Shown: positions 27,525 through 36,087 of the stretch, piece after piece | Numbering within the stretch: position 1 is the stretch's first letter | Layout of the letters: every line of letters starts with the position of its first letter | Origin: Betaproteobacteria bacterium | GTDB lineage: Bacteria; Pseudomonadota; Gammaproteobacteria; Burkholderiales; Thiobacillaceae | DNA length: 40,737 bases | Reading direction: 5' to 3' | NCBI GenBank assembly: GCA_020061585.1 | Contig: JAGUXX010000264.1 | Coordinates: 1 to 40,737, forward strand | The notes under the pieces: generated by a model | The model's database searches: none | What the model saw: the letters and a program-made list of their open reading frames with translations, nothing else | Told to the model about the DNA's origin: nothing | Program-made: the position numbers and the translations under genes

Positions 27525-27622
27525 GGCCGTGACGAAGCATGGAAATTTTCGGAGATGCCATGCGGCTCTGCCATCGGGAACAACGGATGCAATGGAGGGA
27601 CTTCCGGCCTCCCGTCACGGCC
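27525..27622. ncRNA. Cloverleaf-like structured repeat, copy B (candidate ncRNA)
   Basis: Second copy of the unit at 27373-27470, nearly identical except in the middle arm. Closing stem ggccgtgacg/cgtcacggcc is 10 bp (27525-27534 with 27613-27622). Arms gcatgg/ccatgc (27537-27542, 27558-27563) and ggagg/cctcc (27594-27598, 27608-27612) are conserved. In the variable arm, tctg/cgga replaces the ccc/ggg pairing of copy A, so pairing is kept although bases differ. A hairpin ccagtg-tttg-cactgg (27483-27498) lies between the copies. Confidence 0.5.
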
Positions 27623-27874
27623 ACCTTTAGCAGGCTGACCGCTTTCGACAGTCTCCCCGTACCCTCTCAACGCTCAAGCAATAACCCGCCGATAGCGTCA
27701 ATTCATCGCATATCGCGTTAACTATTTTCGGGAATGCAAGGGTAGCCACACGCAACAAAAAATCGACTGTAGGGCTTCTACGGGCTTCGGGCTTGTGGAT
27801 TTCCGGCCCGTTTCACCCCGTCAGGCGGCCATTTCCGCCGACGAATCGCCCCGCAAGCCGCGCCGTTGCTGGGT
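27623..27874. other. Non-coding stretch between structured repeats and gemA
   Basis: About 250 bases downstream of gemA with no credible open frame on either strand and no strong promoter pattern noticed. Short repeated gggcttc words occur near 27773-27793. Confidence 0.45.
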
Positions 27875-28330
27875 TTAACGCGGGTTCGCCGTCTTTATCG
27901 CGGCTTTGTCGGGGTGGGTCTTGCTGGATTCGATCCAACGTTGCAGGCCCAGAATCAGCGCGCGCATGCCGGCCTTGTCCAGAAAGCGGGGGTTGTCCAC
28001 CTTGGCGACACGGCGGCAAAACGTCGCCAAGCCTGGATCGTCTAGCCCGGTGTAGCCTTTTTCCTTGGCAAGACGCCAGGCGAATTCCCATTGCTTTTCG
28101 GTCGGGCGGTCCGGCCCGCTGCCGCCGCGCGGCCTGCTGGCGACGCTGGGCTGGAAGCCATTGGCGCGCAGTTCGTCGCCCAAGCGGGAAAGTTCGGCGT
28201 CGTCGCACTCGGTACAGCTCCGCTTGCCGGTGTGCTTTTCCAGCCAAGCGCGATATGTGGCATCGTCCCAGCCCATGAAACGCTGTCCGGTCTTGATGAG
28301 CTTGATGAGGCTGGCGCGGTTCATGTTCAC
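27875..28330 (-). CDS. gemA: GemA/gp16-family regulatory protein of Mu-like phages
   Basis: 151 aa. It matches the Mu GemA/gp16 family: MNRASLIKLIKTGQRFMGWD, DDATYRAWLEKHTGKRSCTE with a Cys pair, then PTEKQWEFAWRLAKEKGYTG and the C-terminal helix LILGLQRWI. In Mu it modulates host gene expression and decatenation. It starts with GTG at 28330, overlapping the B stop (GTGA), or at the ATG two codons later. Last protein gene of the early cluster. Confidence 0.85.
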   Translation of the reverse strand: MNMNRASLIKLIKTGQRFMGWDDATYRAWLEKHTGKRSCTECDDAELSRLGDELRANGFQPSVASRPRGGSGPDRPTEKQWEFAWRLAKEKGYTGLDDPGLATFCRRVAKVDNPRFLDKAGMRALILGLQRWIESSKTHPDKAAIKTANPR

Positions 28331-29604
28331 GCCTTGCCCATCATCAAGGCGGCATCCTTCAGCCCTTTTGCGGTCAGCTTTTGACCGGGGTTCATTTTCT
28401 CGAATGCCGAAATAATCATCACGAGGGTTCTAAGCTCGCCGCTGTAGCCGGGGCGCGCGGCAATATTCCGGGCGGCCCTCTTCATGGTTTCATTATCGTA
28501 GCCGGCCCAATCCATCCAAGCGTTAACGTCTTCCTTAGTGGTCTGCATTGCGGGCATTTGGTAGGCACGATTCGCCAGGCCGGCGAAAGTCTGCTTTTTT
28601 TCGTCCCATAGCGTGCCTTTAAGGTCGCTATTGCCCTGTAAAACCATCGGCATAAGCAAGTCGTCATAAAGCGAGTGAAACACTTCGATTGCTCTACTTC
28701 CTTTATCGGTTGTGAAGTGAACCTCATCAAGAAGAAGCAAATCTTCCCGCCCGAGTGTGTCACGTATAATTTTACCGGGGTCGCCTGAAGTGGTGGCAAT
28801 CAAGCCCTGTTCGTAAAGTGCGGCGACAATGCGCCCAAGTATCGCGGCTTCGGTTGTATCGCCTTTCTTGAACCGCACATAGACGACACCAGAAGAGCGC
28901 CAAGTTTTCGGGTTCATCCGCCAGTAATGCACAGCGGCATGACTCTTGCCAATACCTACTTCGCCGATGATCGAAACAATCGATTTTGTAGCTATGGCAA
29001 GGCCGTAATAGCTCTGAAGCGTCATGAAGGTCGGGGTATGGGCGAAATTCAAACTGCCGTCTATGCCGTCTTCAATTTCCAGCCATTCAGCAATGGCGCG
29101 AACGATCTTGGCTTTTTTTGGCCGCCAACCGTTGCGCGCGTCGTCACTACAGCGGGTCAAAACCAAACTCAAGTCAAACGCTTCAATTTGAAGCAACTTT
29201 GCCAAGCTGGAGACGGTATGCGTGCCTGCCATCTTCTGTTCAGCTTGCGTGATTAAATCATCGGCCTCATCAACCCCTCGCATCCATTCCGTAAGCCGCT
29301 TAATCAAATCTTCTTTTTCTGATGCGTGTAGCAGCGATATATCCTCATCGATGCCGCTTTCTTGGCGCATAAAGATGCTGATGACGCGCCGATCTACGCC
29401 GGCTTCTTCGGCCATCGCGCGCAAGCTGACGTTGAAACGCTCCATGCGCCCCCGTACATCGGGCAGCATGCTTGCAAGATCGTCATTCAGGCGCGAATCG
29501 ATCTCCATAATTTCAGCGTGTAAATTTCTTGTTACTTCCGGCCTGGTCGGGTTTTCGAGTAGCATGGCAAACCTTTCGATTGTTGCTGTGGTGGTGGCGA
29601 TCAT
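28327..29604 (-). CDS. Mu B-like AAA ATPase, transposition target-DNA activator
   Basis: 425 aa from the ATG at 29604; another start 13 codons later has a better aaagg ribosome site. Residues 50-85 form a Cro/XRE-like HTH (FNVSLRAMAEEAGVDRRVIS), and a second helical region lies near 130-180. The AAA ATPase part has Walker A GEVGIGKS (214-221) and Walker B LLLLDEV (289-295). The C-terminal domain fits the DNA-binding end of MuB. It selects and delivers target DNA to the transposase and gives target immunity. It is longer than Mu B (312 aa), as in BcepMu-type phages. Overlaps gemA by 4 nt. Confidence 0.88.
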   Translation of the reverse strand: MIATTTATIERFAMLLENPTRPEVTRNLHAEIMEIDSRLNDDLASMLPDVRGRMERFNVSLRAMAEEAGVDRRVISIFMRQESGIDEDISLLHASEKEDLIKRLTEWMRGVDEADDLITQAEQKMAGTHTVSSLAKLLQIEAFDLSLVLTRCSDDARNGWRPKKAKIVRAIAEWLEIEDGIDGSLNFAHTPTFMTLQSYYGLAIATKSIVSIIGEVGIGKSHAAVHYWRMNPKTWRSSGVVYVRFKKGDTTEAAILGRIVAALYEQGLIATTSGDPGKIIRDTLGREDLLLLDEVHFTTDKGSRAIEVFHSLYDDLLMPMVLQGNSDLKGTLWDEKKQTFAGLANRAYQMPAMQTTKEDVNAWMDWAGYDNETMKRAARNIAARPGYSGELRTLVMIISAFEKMNPGQKLTAKGLKDAALMMGKA

Positions 29605-29620
29605 CTGGACAGGGGTTGGG

Positions 29621-31930
29621 TTAGCGGCCCGCCCCCTGTTTTTTCTTGCTGTACTGTTCTGCCACTTTCGACATTTCGGAAAAAGGGTTATGCAATGGCT
29701 TAACCTTGCCAAAATTGCGCGGCGGCACGAATCTGTCCATGAAGTGCGAAACTTCGCTGGTTTCCTTGTCCAGTTCTTCACCTGGTTGCAAAACAACCTT
29801 CTCCGGCTTCGGCGCGGGTAACGCCTTGTTTTTTTCTTCCAGCGCGTCTACCTCCGCGCCCAGACTGATTCGGCTGCTGAATTTTGTCTTTGGCGCGGGC
29901 GCGGCTGCTTTCACGCTGCGGGTGATTTCATCCACCATGTCGAGCTTTTCCGTTTCTGCCTTCATGTCGCGCAGATGTCGATTCATGATGCCCTCGCGCC
30001 GTGATTGTTCTTTTGCGCCAGCTTGGTCAAGCGGGACATATGCCTTGTTGAGCGGTATCGCCTCCAAGCCCCGCATGTCGGGGGCATTGGGCAGAAAAAT
30101 CAGCATATCCGGTGCCCACTTGGCATAGCGAACCGTTACCTTGCTTTGAATGAATGGGATCAATACATCCGCCATGTAATACGCATTGGAAAGTTCGATG
30201 CCATTGTTTTGAACCTTGATGGTTTTTTCCTCACTCATCGCACAGATCAGCGCGATTCGGTCAACTTCCGTAGCCCCCCATCCCCTCTCCATGTAGTCAG
30301 AAAATGACTGATTGGGAGTCTTGCCTTTCAGATTTCCTTGCTGCGGTAGGAGGTGATACCACTTCAGCGCCATATCAAAATCGGCCTCGAATTTAGCCGG
30401 GTCTTGGTACGGTTTCGTTTTCTTTCCAAGCTTCGGAATTCTTTGATTCATGCGATCTCCGCCGATGTAACCCGGCAACAAAGACAAGACCTTTTCAACG
30501 TTGGAAAACGCGCCCTCGATCGCTTTTGCTGCTGCGTTGTAGGGGAGGGCGCGGATAACCTCGCGGCCTTCTCGCGCGGCGTTTTCATCATCGTTTTTGT
30601 ACTGTTCTAGGTCGAGAATTTCGGCGGTAAAGCGTCGAATGCCTGACGCCAAAGCGGCCAGTTTTTTGAAGCCGTCCAGGATGGAATCGAGTATTGCCTT
30701 ACCGAACCCGCGTGAACGCTTGCCGTTGTATTCAGACCCGTTATCGAGGTAAAGATGCTCAGGCAAACCCCATTCAGACACCATCGCGGCAAAGCTCGCC
30801 CAAACATCGGCCTGTGTGATGCCTTGCCCCTTTTCAAGCAAGACCAGCGTTGGGAATAGGCGATGTGTTGCCAGGTCATACCAAGCAATCAAGCGATATG
30901 TTGCTGGGCTTCCGTCCTTTCGTTCAACCACAATATCCACCGGGTGAACGTCGCCAACAACAACTTCCATCGGCTGTATCTTGCTATGGTCAAGGCGGAT
31001 TCTTGGCTTGAACTTGTCCGCGTGTTTCTTGGCGTTTTTGTGTTTTGTGTGCAGGCGGCCAAAGGGGGCGTAACGCTCAATTGCATAGCGGCCAAGGCTG
31101 CATTCATCCATGTTGGCTGTAGGCCAACCAGACTCCCGGCAAAGTTCCTGCAATTTTGACGCGGCCAGGTTTTCAATCTTTGGCCAAAGCCCGCCCGCTT
31201 CAGCCCATAGGCTCTTGATATACGTTCCGATGGTTGCCGCGAGAAGCTGCTTTTGTTCTTCAGGCAGGGGGCATGCCATATCGAACCGGCGAGACAAGAA
31301 GACTCGCGGCTTTTCTTCTGTGCGGTGGCGGCGGATCAGGGCCGGCAATCCATATCCGGTTTCATTGGCCAACTTCTCATAGGCTGTAATCCAATTGTTG
31401 ATCGTCTTCAACGAAAACCGCTTTGTCCTGCCATCCGGAAGAACATGCGCGCGGCCTGCAATTTCCTTAATGATGCCGCCGCGCGCCAGTGTGTTTGCTC
31501 GATGTTCTAACGCGGGGATGATGAGCTTTTCCTTCCATAACGCATCATCCAGCCAAGCGACTTTTGGCGGCTCTCGAAATTCCTGCTTGCCAATTTCGTT
31601 GGCCGCCACATCTGCCAGGACGGGAAATAGGGCGGGCAACTTGATCTTGTTGACGGCTGGCAAGCTTTGCTTCGGTTGCCGTTCGTTCCAAGCTTGCCGA
31701 AGCTCATCGGGGAGGGTGAGCGGGTTGACCTGGTAGGCTTTGCCGTTGACTTTGCGAACTTCAAGAGAGAAGCCGCGCCATGTCTTGCCGGAGTGGCAGC
31801 GGGCGAGGGCGTCGCGAGCGTTCCGTTCGCTGATGCCAGCAAGAGCGGCGAATTCCGCCACGGAAAGCCATCCCCCCCCATGTGCGGGAAGACCTGTTGC
31901 GCCGGCCTCAGTCGTCAACGATGACGCCAT
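29621..31930 (-). CDS. Mu A-like DDE transposase
   Basis: 769 aa. The N-terminal winged HTH (WLSVAEFAALAGISERNARDAL, residues 21-42) is followed by RGFSLEVRKVNGKAYQV, the Mu DNA-binding domain. The catalytic core holds the DDE triad: D327 (VVVGDVHPVD), D396 (LYLDNGSEYNG) and E472 (KAIEGAFSNVEK). A C-terminal charged tail would contact the B ATPase. It cuts and joins element ends to target DNA. Overlaps the Ner-like gene by 23 nt; B starts 16 nt downstream. Intact, with no frameshift seen. Confidence 0.93.
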   Translation of the reverse strand: MASSLTTEAGATGLPAHGGGWLSVAEFAALAGISERNARDALARCHSGKTWRGFSLEVRKVNGKAYQVNPLTLPDELRQAWNERQPKQSLPAVNKIKLPALFPVLADVAANEIGKQEFREPPKVAWLDDALWKEKLIIPALEHRANTLARGGIIKEIAGRAHVLPDGRTKRFSLKTINNWITAYEKLANETGYGLPALIRRHRTEEKPRVFLSRRFDMACPLPEEQKQLLAATIGTYIKSLWAEAGGLWPKIENLAASKLQELCRESGWPTANMDECSLGRYAIERYAPFGRLHTKHKNAKKHADKFKPRIRLDHSKIQPMEVVVGDVHPVDIVVERKDGSPATYRLIAWYDLATHRLFPTLVLLEKGQGITQADVWASFAAMVSEWGLPEHLYLDNGSEYNGKRSRGFGKAILDSILDGFKKLAALASGIRRFTAEILDLEQYKNDDENAAREGREVIRALPYNAAAKAIEGAFSNVEKVLSLLPGYIGGDRMNQRIPKLGKKTKPYQDPAKFEADFDMALKWYHLLPQQGNLKGKTPNQSFSDYMERGWGATEVDRIALICAMSEEKTIKVQNNGIELSNAYYMADVLIPFIQSKVTVRYAKWAPDMLIFLPNAPDMRGLEAIPLNKAYVPLDQAGAKEQSRREGIMNRHLRDMKAETEKLDMVDEITRSVKAAAPAPKTKFSSRISLGAEVDALEEKNKALPAPKPEKVVLQPGEELDKETSEVSHFMDRFVPPRNFGKVKPLHNPFSEMSKVAEQYSKKKQGAGR

Positions 31931-32117
31931 CTTTCAGCCCCAGTAGCACTGCGATTTTGTGAGACTGCCCAGAACGGCACGCGCGTTCCTCTTTGAGAAT
32001 CGTAGCCGTCAGACGTGCATCTACGCCATTCGACCGTGCCCAGCCGGCTACGGTCTTGCCTTCACGGGCGAACCTTTCTTTAACCTCTTGATGAGATACG
32101 AGCTGGTTTTGTTGCAT
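31908..32117 (-). CDS. Ner-like/phage DNA-binding regulator
   Basis: 69 aa from the ATG at 32117, chosen over one at 32141 because aggagaccgac is right upstream. A helix-turn-helix of phage-associated type covers most of it: HQEVKERFAREGKTVAGWAR and NGVDARLTATILKEE. First gene of the leftward early operon, divergent from the repressor at 32192. By analogy with Mu Ner it would repress both early and repressor promoters at the shared operator. Confidence 0.75.
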   Translation of the reverse strand: MQQNQLVSHQEVKERFAREGKTVAGWARSNGVDARLTATILKEERACRSGQSHKIAVLLGLKDGVIVDD

Positions 32118-32152
32118 GTCGGTCTCCTGTAGCATGGTCACAAAGTCACACT

Positions 32153-32174
32153 ATAAGGAACATATGTTCTTTAT
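32153..32174. promoter_or_regulatory. Palindromic operator between repressor and Ner-like gene
   Basis: A perfect 12-bp palindrome gaacatatgttc (32158-32169) extends to a 22-bp inverted repeat with one mismatched pair (32153-32174). It lies in the 74-bp space between the divergent starts, 18 bp before the repressor ATG. A tandem gtcaca repeat sits next to it. Likely site for the repressor and/or the Ner-like protein. Confidence 0.6.
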
Positions 32175-32191
32175 ACAACTGGATTTACTAC

Positions 32192-32797
32192 ATGAAACAC
32201 GAAATAGCGGAACGATTGCGCGAAGAACGTAAAAGGCTCGGGTTGTCTCAAGAAGAAATGGCAAAACTTGGCGGCGTGACGGCACGAAGCCAGCGCAACT
32301 ATGAATCAGGCGCTCGGTTGCCTGATGCTGCTTATTTGGCCGCCATCGGTGTGCGTGATGTTGATCTTCAGTACGTGCTTAGCGGAATTCGGTATGAAGC
32401 CGAAATGTGGGCGCGGGAATACCTTCTTCATGCAATGTGCGCAGCACTCAATATCGACCATGATTTTTTACAACAGACTATCAAGAAAGCTGAAGACGTT
32501 GAGTTTTCCAGCCTAACGCCTGTCATCGGCGAAGATTTTCGGGAAAAATTAACCCGTTTTCGGGCTTTGGGTGACAGCTTGCTGAGTTCCGCACCTGGTG
32601 GCGCTGCGCTCGCATTGCACGGGATCAATCAAGAACTGCTCACGGATGTATTGGAATGCATAGAACAAGCCGGGTCCGTGTCGCGGGTTGCGGCCAGAAA
32701 GAAGGCTCAGATAGTGGCGATGATCTATCTCACAAGTCTGGCAACAGGTAAGGTGGATATTGGATTGGTGAAGTCCGCTATCAAACTTGCTGAATAA
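32192..32797 (+). CDS. XRE-family repressor of the Mu-like element
   Basis: 201 aa. The N-terminal Cro/CI-type HTH is LREERKRLGLSQEEMAKLGG followed by VTARSQRNYESGARLPDA (residues 8-45). The rest is helical, with no S24 peptidase domain, so RecA-dependent self-cleavage is not expected. The only rightward gene of the element, as for Mu c. It probably keeps the transposition operon off through the palindrome at 32153-32174. Confidence 0.85.
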   Translation: MKHEIAERLREERKRLGLSQEEMAKLGGVTARSQRNYESGARLPDAAYLAAIGVRDVDLQYVLSGIRYEAEMWAREYLLHAMCAALNIDHDFLQQTIKKAEDVEFSSLTPVIGEDFREKLTRFRALGDSLLSSAPGGAALALHGINQELLTDVLECIEQAGSVSRVAARKKAQIVAMIYLTSLATGKVDIGLVKSAIKLAE

Positions 32798-32840
32798 CTC
32801 CGTCTAATTTGCGCGATATTTGGCACAGTTTCCGGTGCGC

Positions 32841-32894
32841 GATGGGGCCGCAAGGGGCCGGCGATAGGGTCCGATGGGTCCGCAAGGGGCCGGC
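32841..32894. repeat. Two 22-bp direct repeats near the repressor end
   Basis: Bases 32841-32862 and 32873-32894 differ at one position (gatggggccgcaagg versus gatgggtccgcaagg, both continuing ggccggc), with a 32-bp period. They lie in the 300-bp non-coding stretch 32798-33097 between the repressor gene and the proposed element end. Mu A binding sites are also about 22 bp, but a match to those is not claimed. Confidence 0.6.
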
Positions 32895-32916
32895 CTGCCT
32901 CTTGATCGAAAAATAT

Positions 32917-32925
32917 TTATCCACA
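32917..32925 (+). promoter_or_regulatory. Consensus DnaA box
   Basis: ttatccaca, an exact 9-bp DnaA-box consensus, lies 22 bp after the 22-bp direct repeats in AT-rich sequence. A single exact 9-mer can arise by chance in 40 kb, so functional meaning is uncertain. Confidence 0.35.
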
Positions 32926-32952
32926 ATTCAAAATCGTTTTCTTCTCGAATCT

Positions 32953-32973
32953 GCGCGGGTTTCGCGCGTTTTT
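32953..32973 (+). terminator. Possible terminator downstream of the repressor gene
   Basis: Hairpin gcgcg-ggttt-cgcgc (32953-32967) followed by gttttt. A second hairpin, ccgcgca...tgcgtgg, lies just beyond (near 32993-33010). Located 156 nt after the repressor stop. Confidence 0.45.
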
Positions 32974-33179
32974 GCTTATTTCTTGAGCACTCCGCGCATT
33001 TTTTGCGTGGAAAAATACGAGCAGCCCCCCTACGGGGTATTAGTGGCGGATTTTAACAGTCGGCCTCGGCGTGGATGGCTTCATCTTTGATTTAACATAA
33101 TATACATTCAGCGTTTAATGGGTGAATTTCGAGATTGATAGGTGCAGCCGCATAGTGAGAAAACAAGTCATCCTTTATA

Positions 33180-35480
33180 GTGCGCGCCATGCTTGGTAAG
33201 ACCTCACGACGCGGCGCCGTCAATAAACCTCTACGCAAACCACTCGCTCCCCGCGTTTCCGCCTTGCTGCGCGAAGTCTGGTGGTTGGCGGCGGTTGGTT
33301 TGGCTTTGTATCTCGGCATGATTCTGCTGACCTATCACGCGGTCGATCCGGGTTGGTCGCGTATCGGTGGCGATCAGCCGCTGCTCAATGCCGGCGGCGC
33401 GTTCGGCGCCTGGTTGTCGGATCTGTTGCTGTATCTGTTCGGCGCTTCGGCCTGGCTTTGGGTCGCCTTGTCGCTGTATTTCGTGTGGTGGGGTTATCGG
33501 CGAATCGGTGACGCGGAGTGCGAACATCGTCAGGGACTGAGCATTACGCTGATTGGTTTCCTGTTGGTGCTGTTGAGCAGCAGCGCGCTGGAAGCGATGC
33601 GTTTTCATAGCCTGCCGTTGTCATTGCCGCTGACCGCCGGCGGCGCGCTGGGCGACAGCCTGTCGCATCTCCTCCAAGACGTGTTCGGGTTCGATGGCGG
33701 CACCGTGCTGCTGCTGCTGGCCTGGGGCGCCGGCATCAGTTTGTTTACCGGCTTGTCTTGGCTGGAACTGGCGGAGAAAGTGGGCGCCGGTCTGGAAAAG
33801 TCGATCAGGTTCCTGCTCAATTCATGGCAGGCCAAGCGCGACCGTCAAGCCGGTCTGGAAGCGACCACGGAACGTGAAGAAATTGTGCGTCAGGAGCGCA
33901 AGCGCATCCGCAAGGAACCGCCAGTCCGTATCGAAGCTCCAGTGGCGGTGATCGAAAAATCCGAACGTGTTCAGGTGGAACGCCAGGATTTGTTGTTCAG
34001 AGACCTGCCGGATACGCAGCGCCCGCCTCTGCGGCTGCTGGATGAACCCACGCAGACGGCGGCCCAGGTCGATCAAGCTGGTCTGGAGGCCACGTCTCGC
34101 ATGATCGAGCGCAAATTGCGCGAATTCGGGGTCGAAGTCAAAGTGCTGGCGGCGTATCCCGGTCCGGTGATTACGCGTTACGAAATCGAGCCGGCTTCCG
34201 GCGTCAAAGGTAGTCAGATCACCAACCTCGCGAAAGATCTGGCGCGCGCCTTGTCGCTGGTCAGCATCCGTGTCGTGGAAACGATACCGGGCAAGAATTG
34301 CATGGGGCTGGAACTGCCCAACTCGCAACGGCAGATCGTGCGCCTTTCGGAGATCCTTTCGGCCAAGGTTTACAACGACAATATTTCGCCACTGACCATG
34401 GCGATGGGCAAGGACATCAGCGGCAATCCCATCGTCGCCGACCTGGGCAAGATGCCGCATGTGCTGGTCGCCGGCGCCACCGGTTCGGGCAAATCGGTGG
34501 CGATCAACGCGATGATCCTGTCGCTGCTCTACAAGTCGACGCCGCAGGACGTGCGCCTGATCATGATCGACCCGAAGATGCTCGAACTTTCGACCTACGA
34601 GGGCATTCCGCATCTGTTGGCGCCGGTGGTGACCGACATGAAACTGGCGGCGGCGGCGCTGAACTGGTGCGTCGGCGAAATGGACAAACGCTATCGACTG
34701 ATGTCGGCGCTGGGCGTGCGCAACATCGCCGGCTTCAACCAGAAAGTGCGCGACGCGGAAAAGGCCGGACTACCCTTGAGCAACCCCTTCTCGATCACCC
34801 CGGAAAGCCCGGAACGCCTGGCCGCTCTGCCGTTCATCGTGGTGCTGATCGACGAACTCGCCGATCTGATGATGGTCGCCGGCAAAAAGGTCGAGGAACT
34901 CATTGCCCGTCTGGCGCAGAAGGCGCGCGCTTCGGGCATCCATCTGGTGCTGGCGACGCAACGGCCATCGGTGGATGTCATTACCGGCCTGATCAAGGCC
35001 AACATTCCGACCCGGGTATCGTTTCAGGTCACCAGCCGCATCGATTCGCGAACCATACTCGACCAGCAAGGCGCGGAATCCCTGCTCGGCCAGGGCGACA
35101 TGCTCTACCTGCCGCCCGGCCATGGCGTGCCGACTCGCTTGCATGGCGCTTTTGTTTCCGATGACGAAGTTCACCGGGTCACCGCATGGCTAAAGGAACT
35201 TGGGCCGCCGCAATATGACGAAAGCATACTGGAAAGCCCGGATGAGGAAGGTGATGAAGATGGCCCGGACAAGAGCGCCGAAGCCGACCCGCTGTATGAC
35301 GATGCGGTGGCTTATGTGCTGAAGAGCCGGCGCGCATCGATTTCCTCGGTCCAACGGCAACTGCGTATCGGCTATAACCGCGCGGCCAGAATCATCGAGG
35401 CCATGGAGCATGCCGGCCTCGTTTCATCCATGCAAAGCAACGGCAACCGTGAAGTGATCGCTCCCAAACATGATACGTAA
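33180..35480 (+). CDS. ftsK: DNA translocase FtsK
   Basis: 766 aa from GTG 33180; ATG at 33189 is an equally good start. Four transmembrane helices occupy about residues 35-200 ([17 protein letters not shown] first). A short linker follows, then the motor: Walker A GATGSGKS, Walker [13 protein letters not shown], and the RAS-motif region [13 protein letters not shown]. The C-terminal gamma winged helix ([20 protein letters not shown]) reads KOPS sequences. FtsK pumps DNA at the septum and activates XerCD. The linker is short compared with E. coli FtsK (1329 aa), as usual in betaproteobacteria. Overlaps lolA by 11 nt. Confidence 0.95.
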   Translation: MRAMLGKTSRRGAVNKPLRKPLAPRVSALLREVWWLAAVGLALYLGMILLTYHAVDPGWSRIGGDQPLLNAGGAFGAWLSDLLLYLFGASAWLWVALSLYFVWWGYRRIGDAECEHRQGLSITLIGFLLVLLSSSALEAMRFHSLPLSLPLTAGGALGDSLSHLLQDVFGFDGGTVLLLLAWGAGISLFTGLSWLELAEKVGAGLEKSIRFLLNSWQAKRDRQAGLEATTEREEIVRQERKRIRKEPPVRIEAPVAVIEKSERVQVERQDLLFRDLPDTQRPPLRLLDEPTQTAAQVDQAGLEATSRMIERKLREFGVEVKVLAAYPGPVITRYEIEPASGVKGSQITNLAKDLARALSLVSIRVVETIPGKNCMGLELPNSQRQIVRLSEILSAKVYNDNISPLTMAMGKDISGNPIVADLGKMPHVLVAGATGSGKSVAINAMILSLLYKSTPQDVRLIMIDPKMLELSTYEGIPHLLAPVVTDMKLAAAALNWCVGEMDKRYRLMSALGVRNIAGFNQKVRDAEKAGLPLSNPFSITPESPERLAALPFIVVLIDELADLMMVAGKKVEELIARLAQKARASGIHLVLATQRPSVDVITGLIKANIPTRVSFQVTSRIDSRTILDQQGAESLLGQGDMLYLPPGHGVPTRLHGAFVSDDEVHRVTAWLKELGPPQYDESILESPDEEGDEDGPDKSAEADPLYDDAVAYVLKSRRASISSVQRQLRIGYNRAARIIEAMEHAGLVSSMQSNGNREVIAPKHDT

Positions 35481-36087
35481 AACGCTGATTTCCATCTTGC
35501 TCCTCAGCCTCGCGGCACCGGTCTGGGCTTCAGCCCAGGCGCGCCTCGAAGCCTTTGTCGCCAGCACCAAAGGCCTCAAGGCCAATTTCACACAAACCGT
35601 TTATGACCGCGCTGGGCGCAAAACCCAGGAAGCCAGCGGCAACCTGTTTTTATCGCGGCCGGGGAAATTCCGCTGGGTGTATCAAAAGCCCTATGCCCAG
35701 TTGATCGTCGGCGACGGCAAGCGCGTCTGGATCCATGACGAGGACCTGGATCAGATCACCGTGCGCCAACTCGACCAGGCCTTGGGTGATAGTCCGGCCG
35801 CTCTATTGGCCGGCGACAACAACATCGACAAATTGTTCAATCTCAAGGATGGCGGCGACAAGGATGGTGTGGCATGGCTGGAAGCCACGCCCAAGAGCAA
35901 GGAAGGCAGCTTCGAGATGGTCAGGATGGGTTTCAAGGGCAACGATTTGCAGGCCATGGAATTGAAAGACAACTTCGGCCAGACCACCTTGTTGCGCTTC
36001 ACCAATTTGCAGCGCAACCCGTCGCTGGGCGCCAGTTTGTTCCGTTTTGTCCCGCCCAAGGGCGTTGATGTGATCGGTGACCGCTGA
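35470..36087 (+). CDS. lolA: Outer-membrane lipoprotein carrier LolA
   Basis: 205 aa with a cleavable signal peptide ([20 protein letters not shown]). The mature protein shows LolA features: [31 protein letters not shown], and a C-terminal [13 protein letters not shown]. It shuttles lipoproteins from LolCDE across the periplasm to LolB. Its start is inside the end of ftsK and its end overlaps rarA by 11 nt, so the three genes are translationally linked. Confidence 0.94.
   Translation: MIRKTLISILLLSLAAPVWASAQARLEAFVASTKGLKANFTQTVYDRAGRKTQEASGNLFLSRPGKFRWVYQKPYAQLIVGDGKRVWIHDEDLDQITVRQLDQALGDSPAALLAGDNNIDKLFNLKDGGDKDGVAWLEATPKSKEGSFEMVRMGFKGNDLQAMELKDNFGQTTLLRFTNLQRNPSLGASLFRFVPPKGVDVIGDR

Noticed and set aside
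27373-27622. Tandem units as tRNAs or integron attC sites
   Set aside because: Arm lengths, loops and missing T-loop bases exclude tRNA; no attC core consensus is present and no integrase or cassette is nearby.
27373-27622. A CRISPR array
   Set aside because: Only two copies of about 97 bp with a 54-bp gap, and no cas genes.
27376-27721. Short plus-strand ORFs over the tandem repeats
   Set aside because: They simply read through the repeated units, run against the element's transcription, and give repeated, unnatural peptides.
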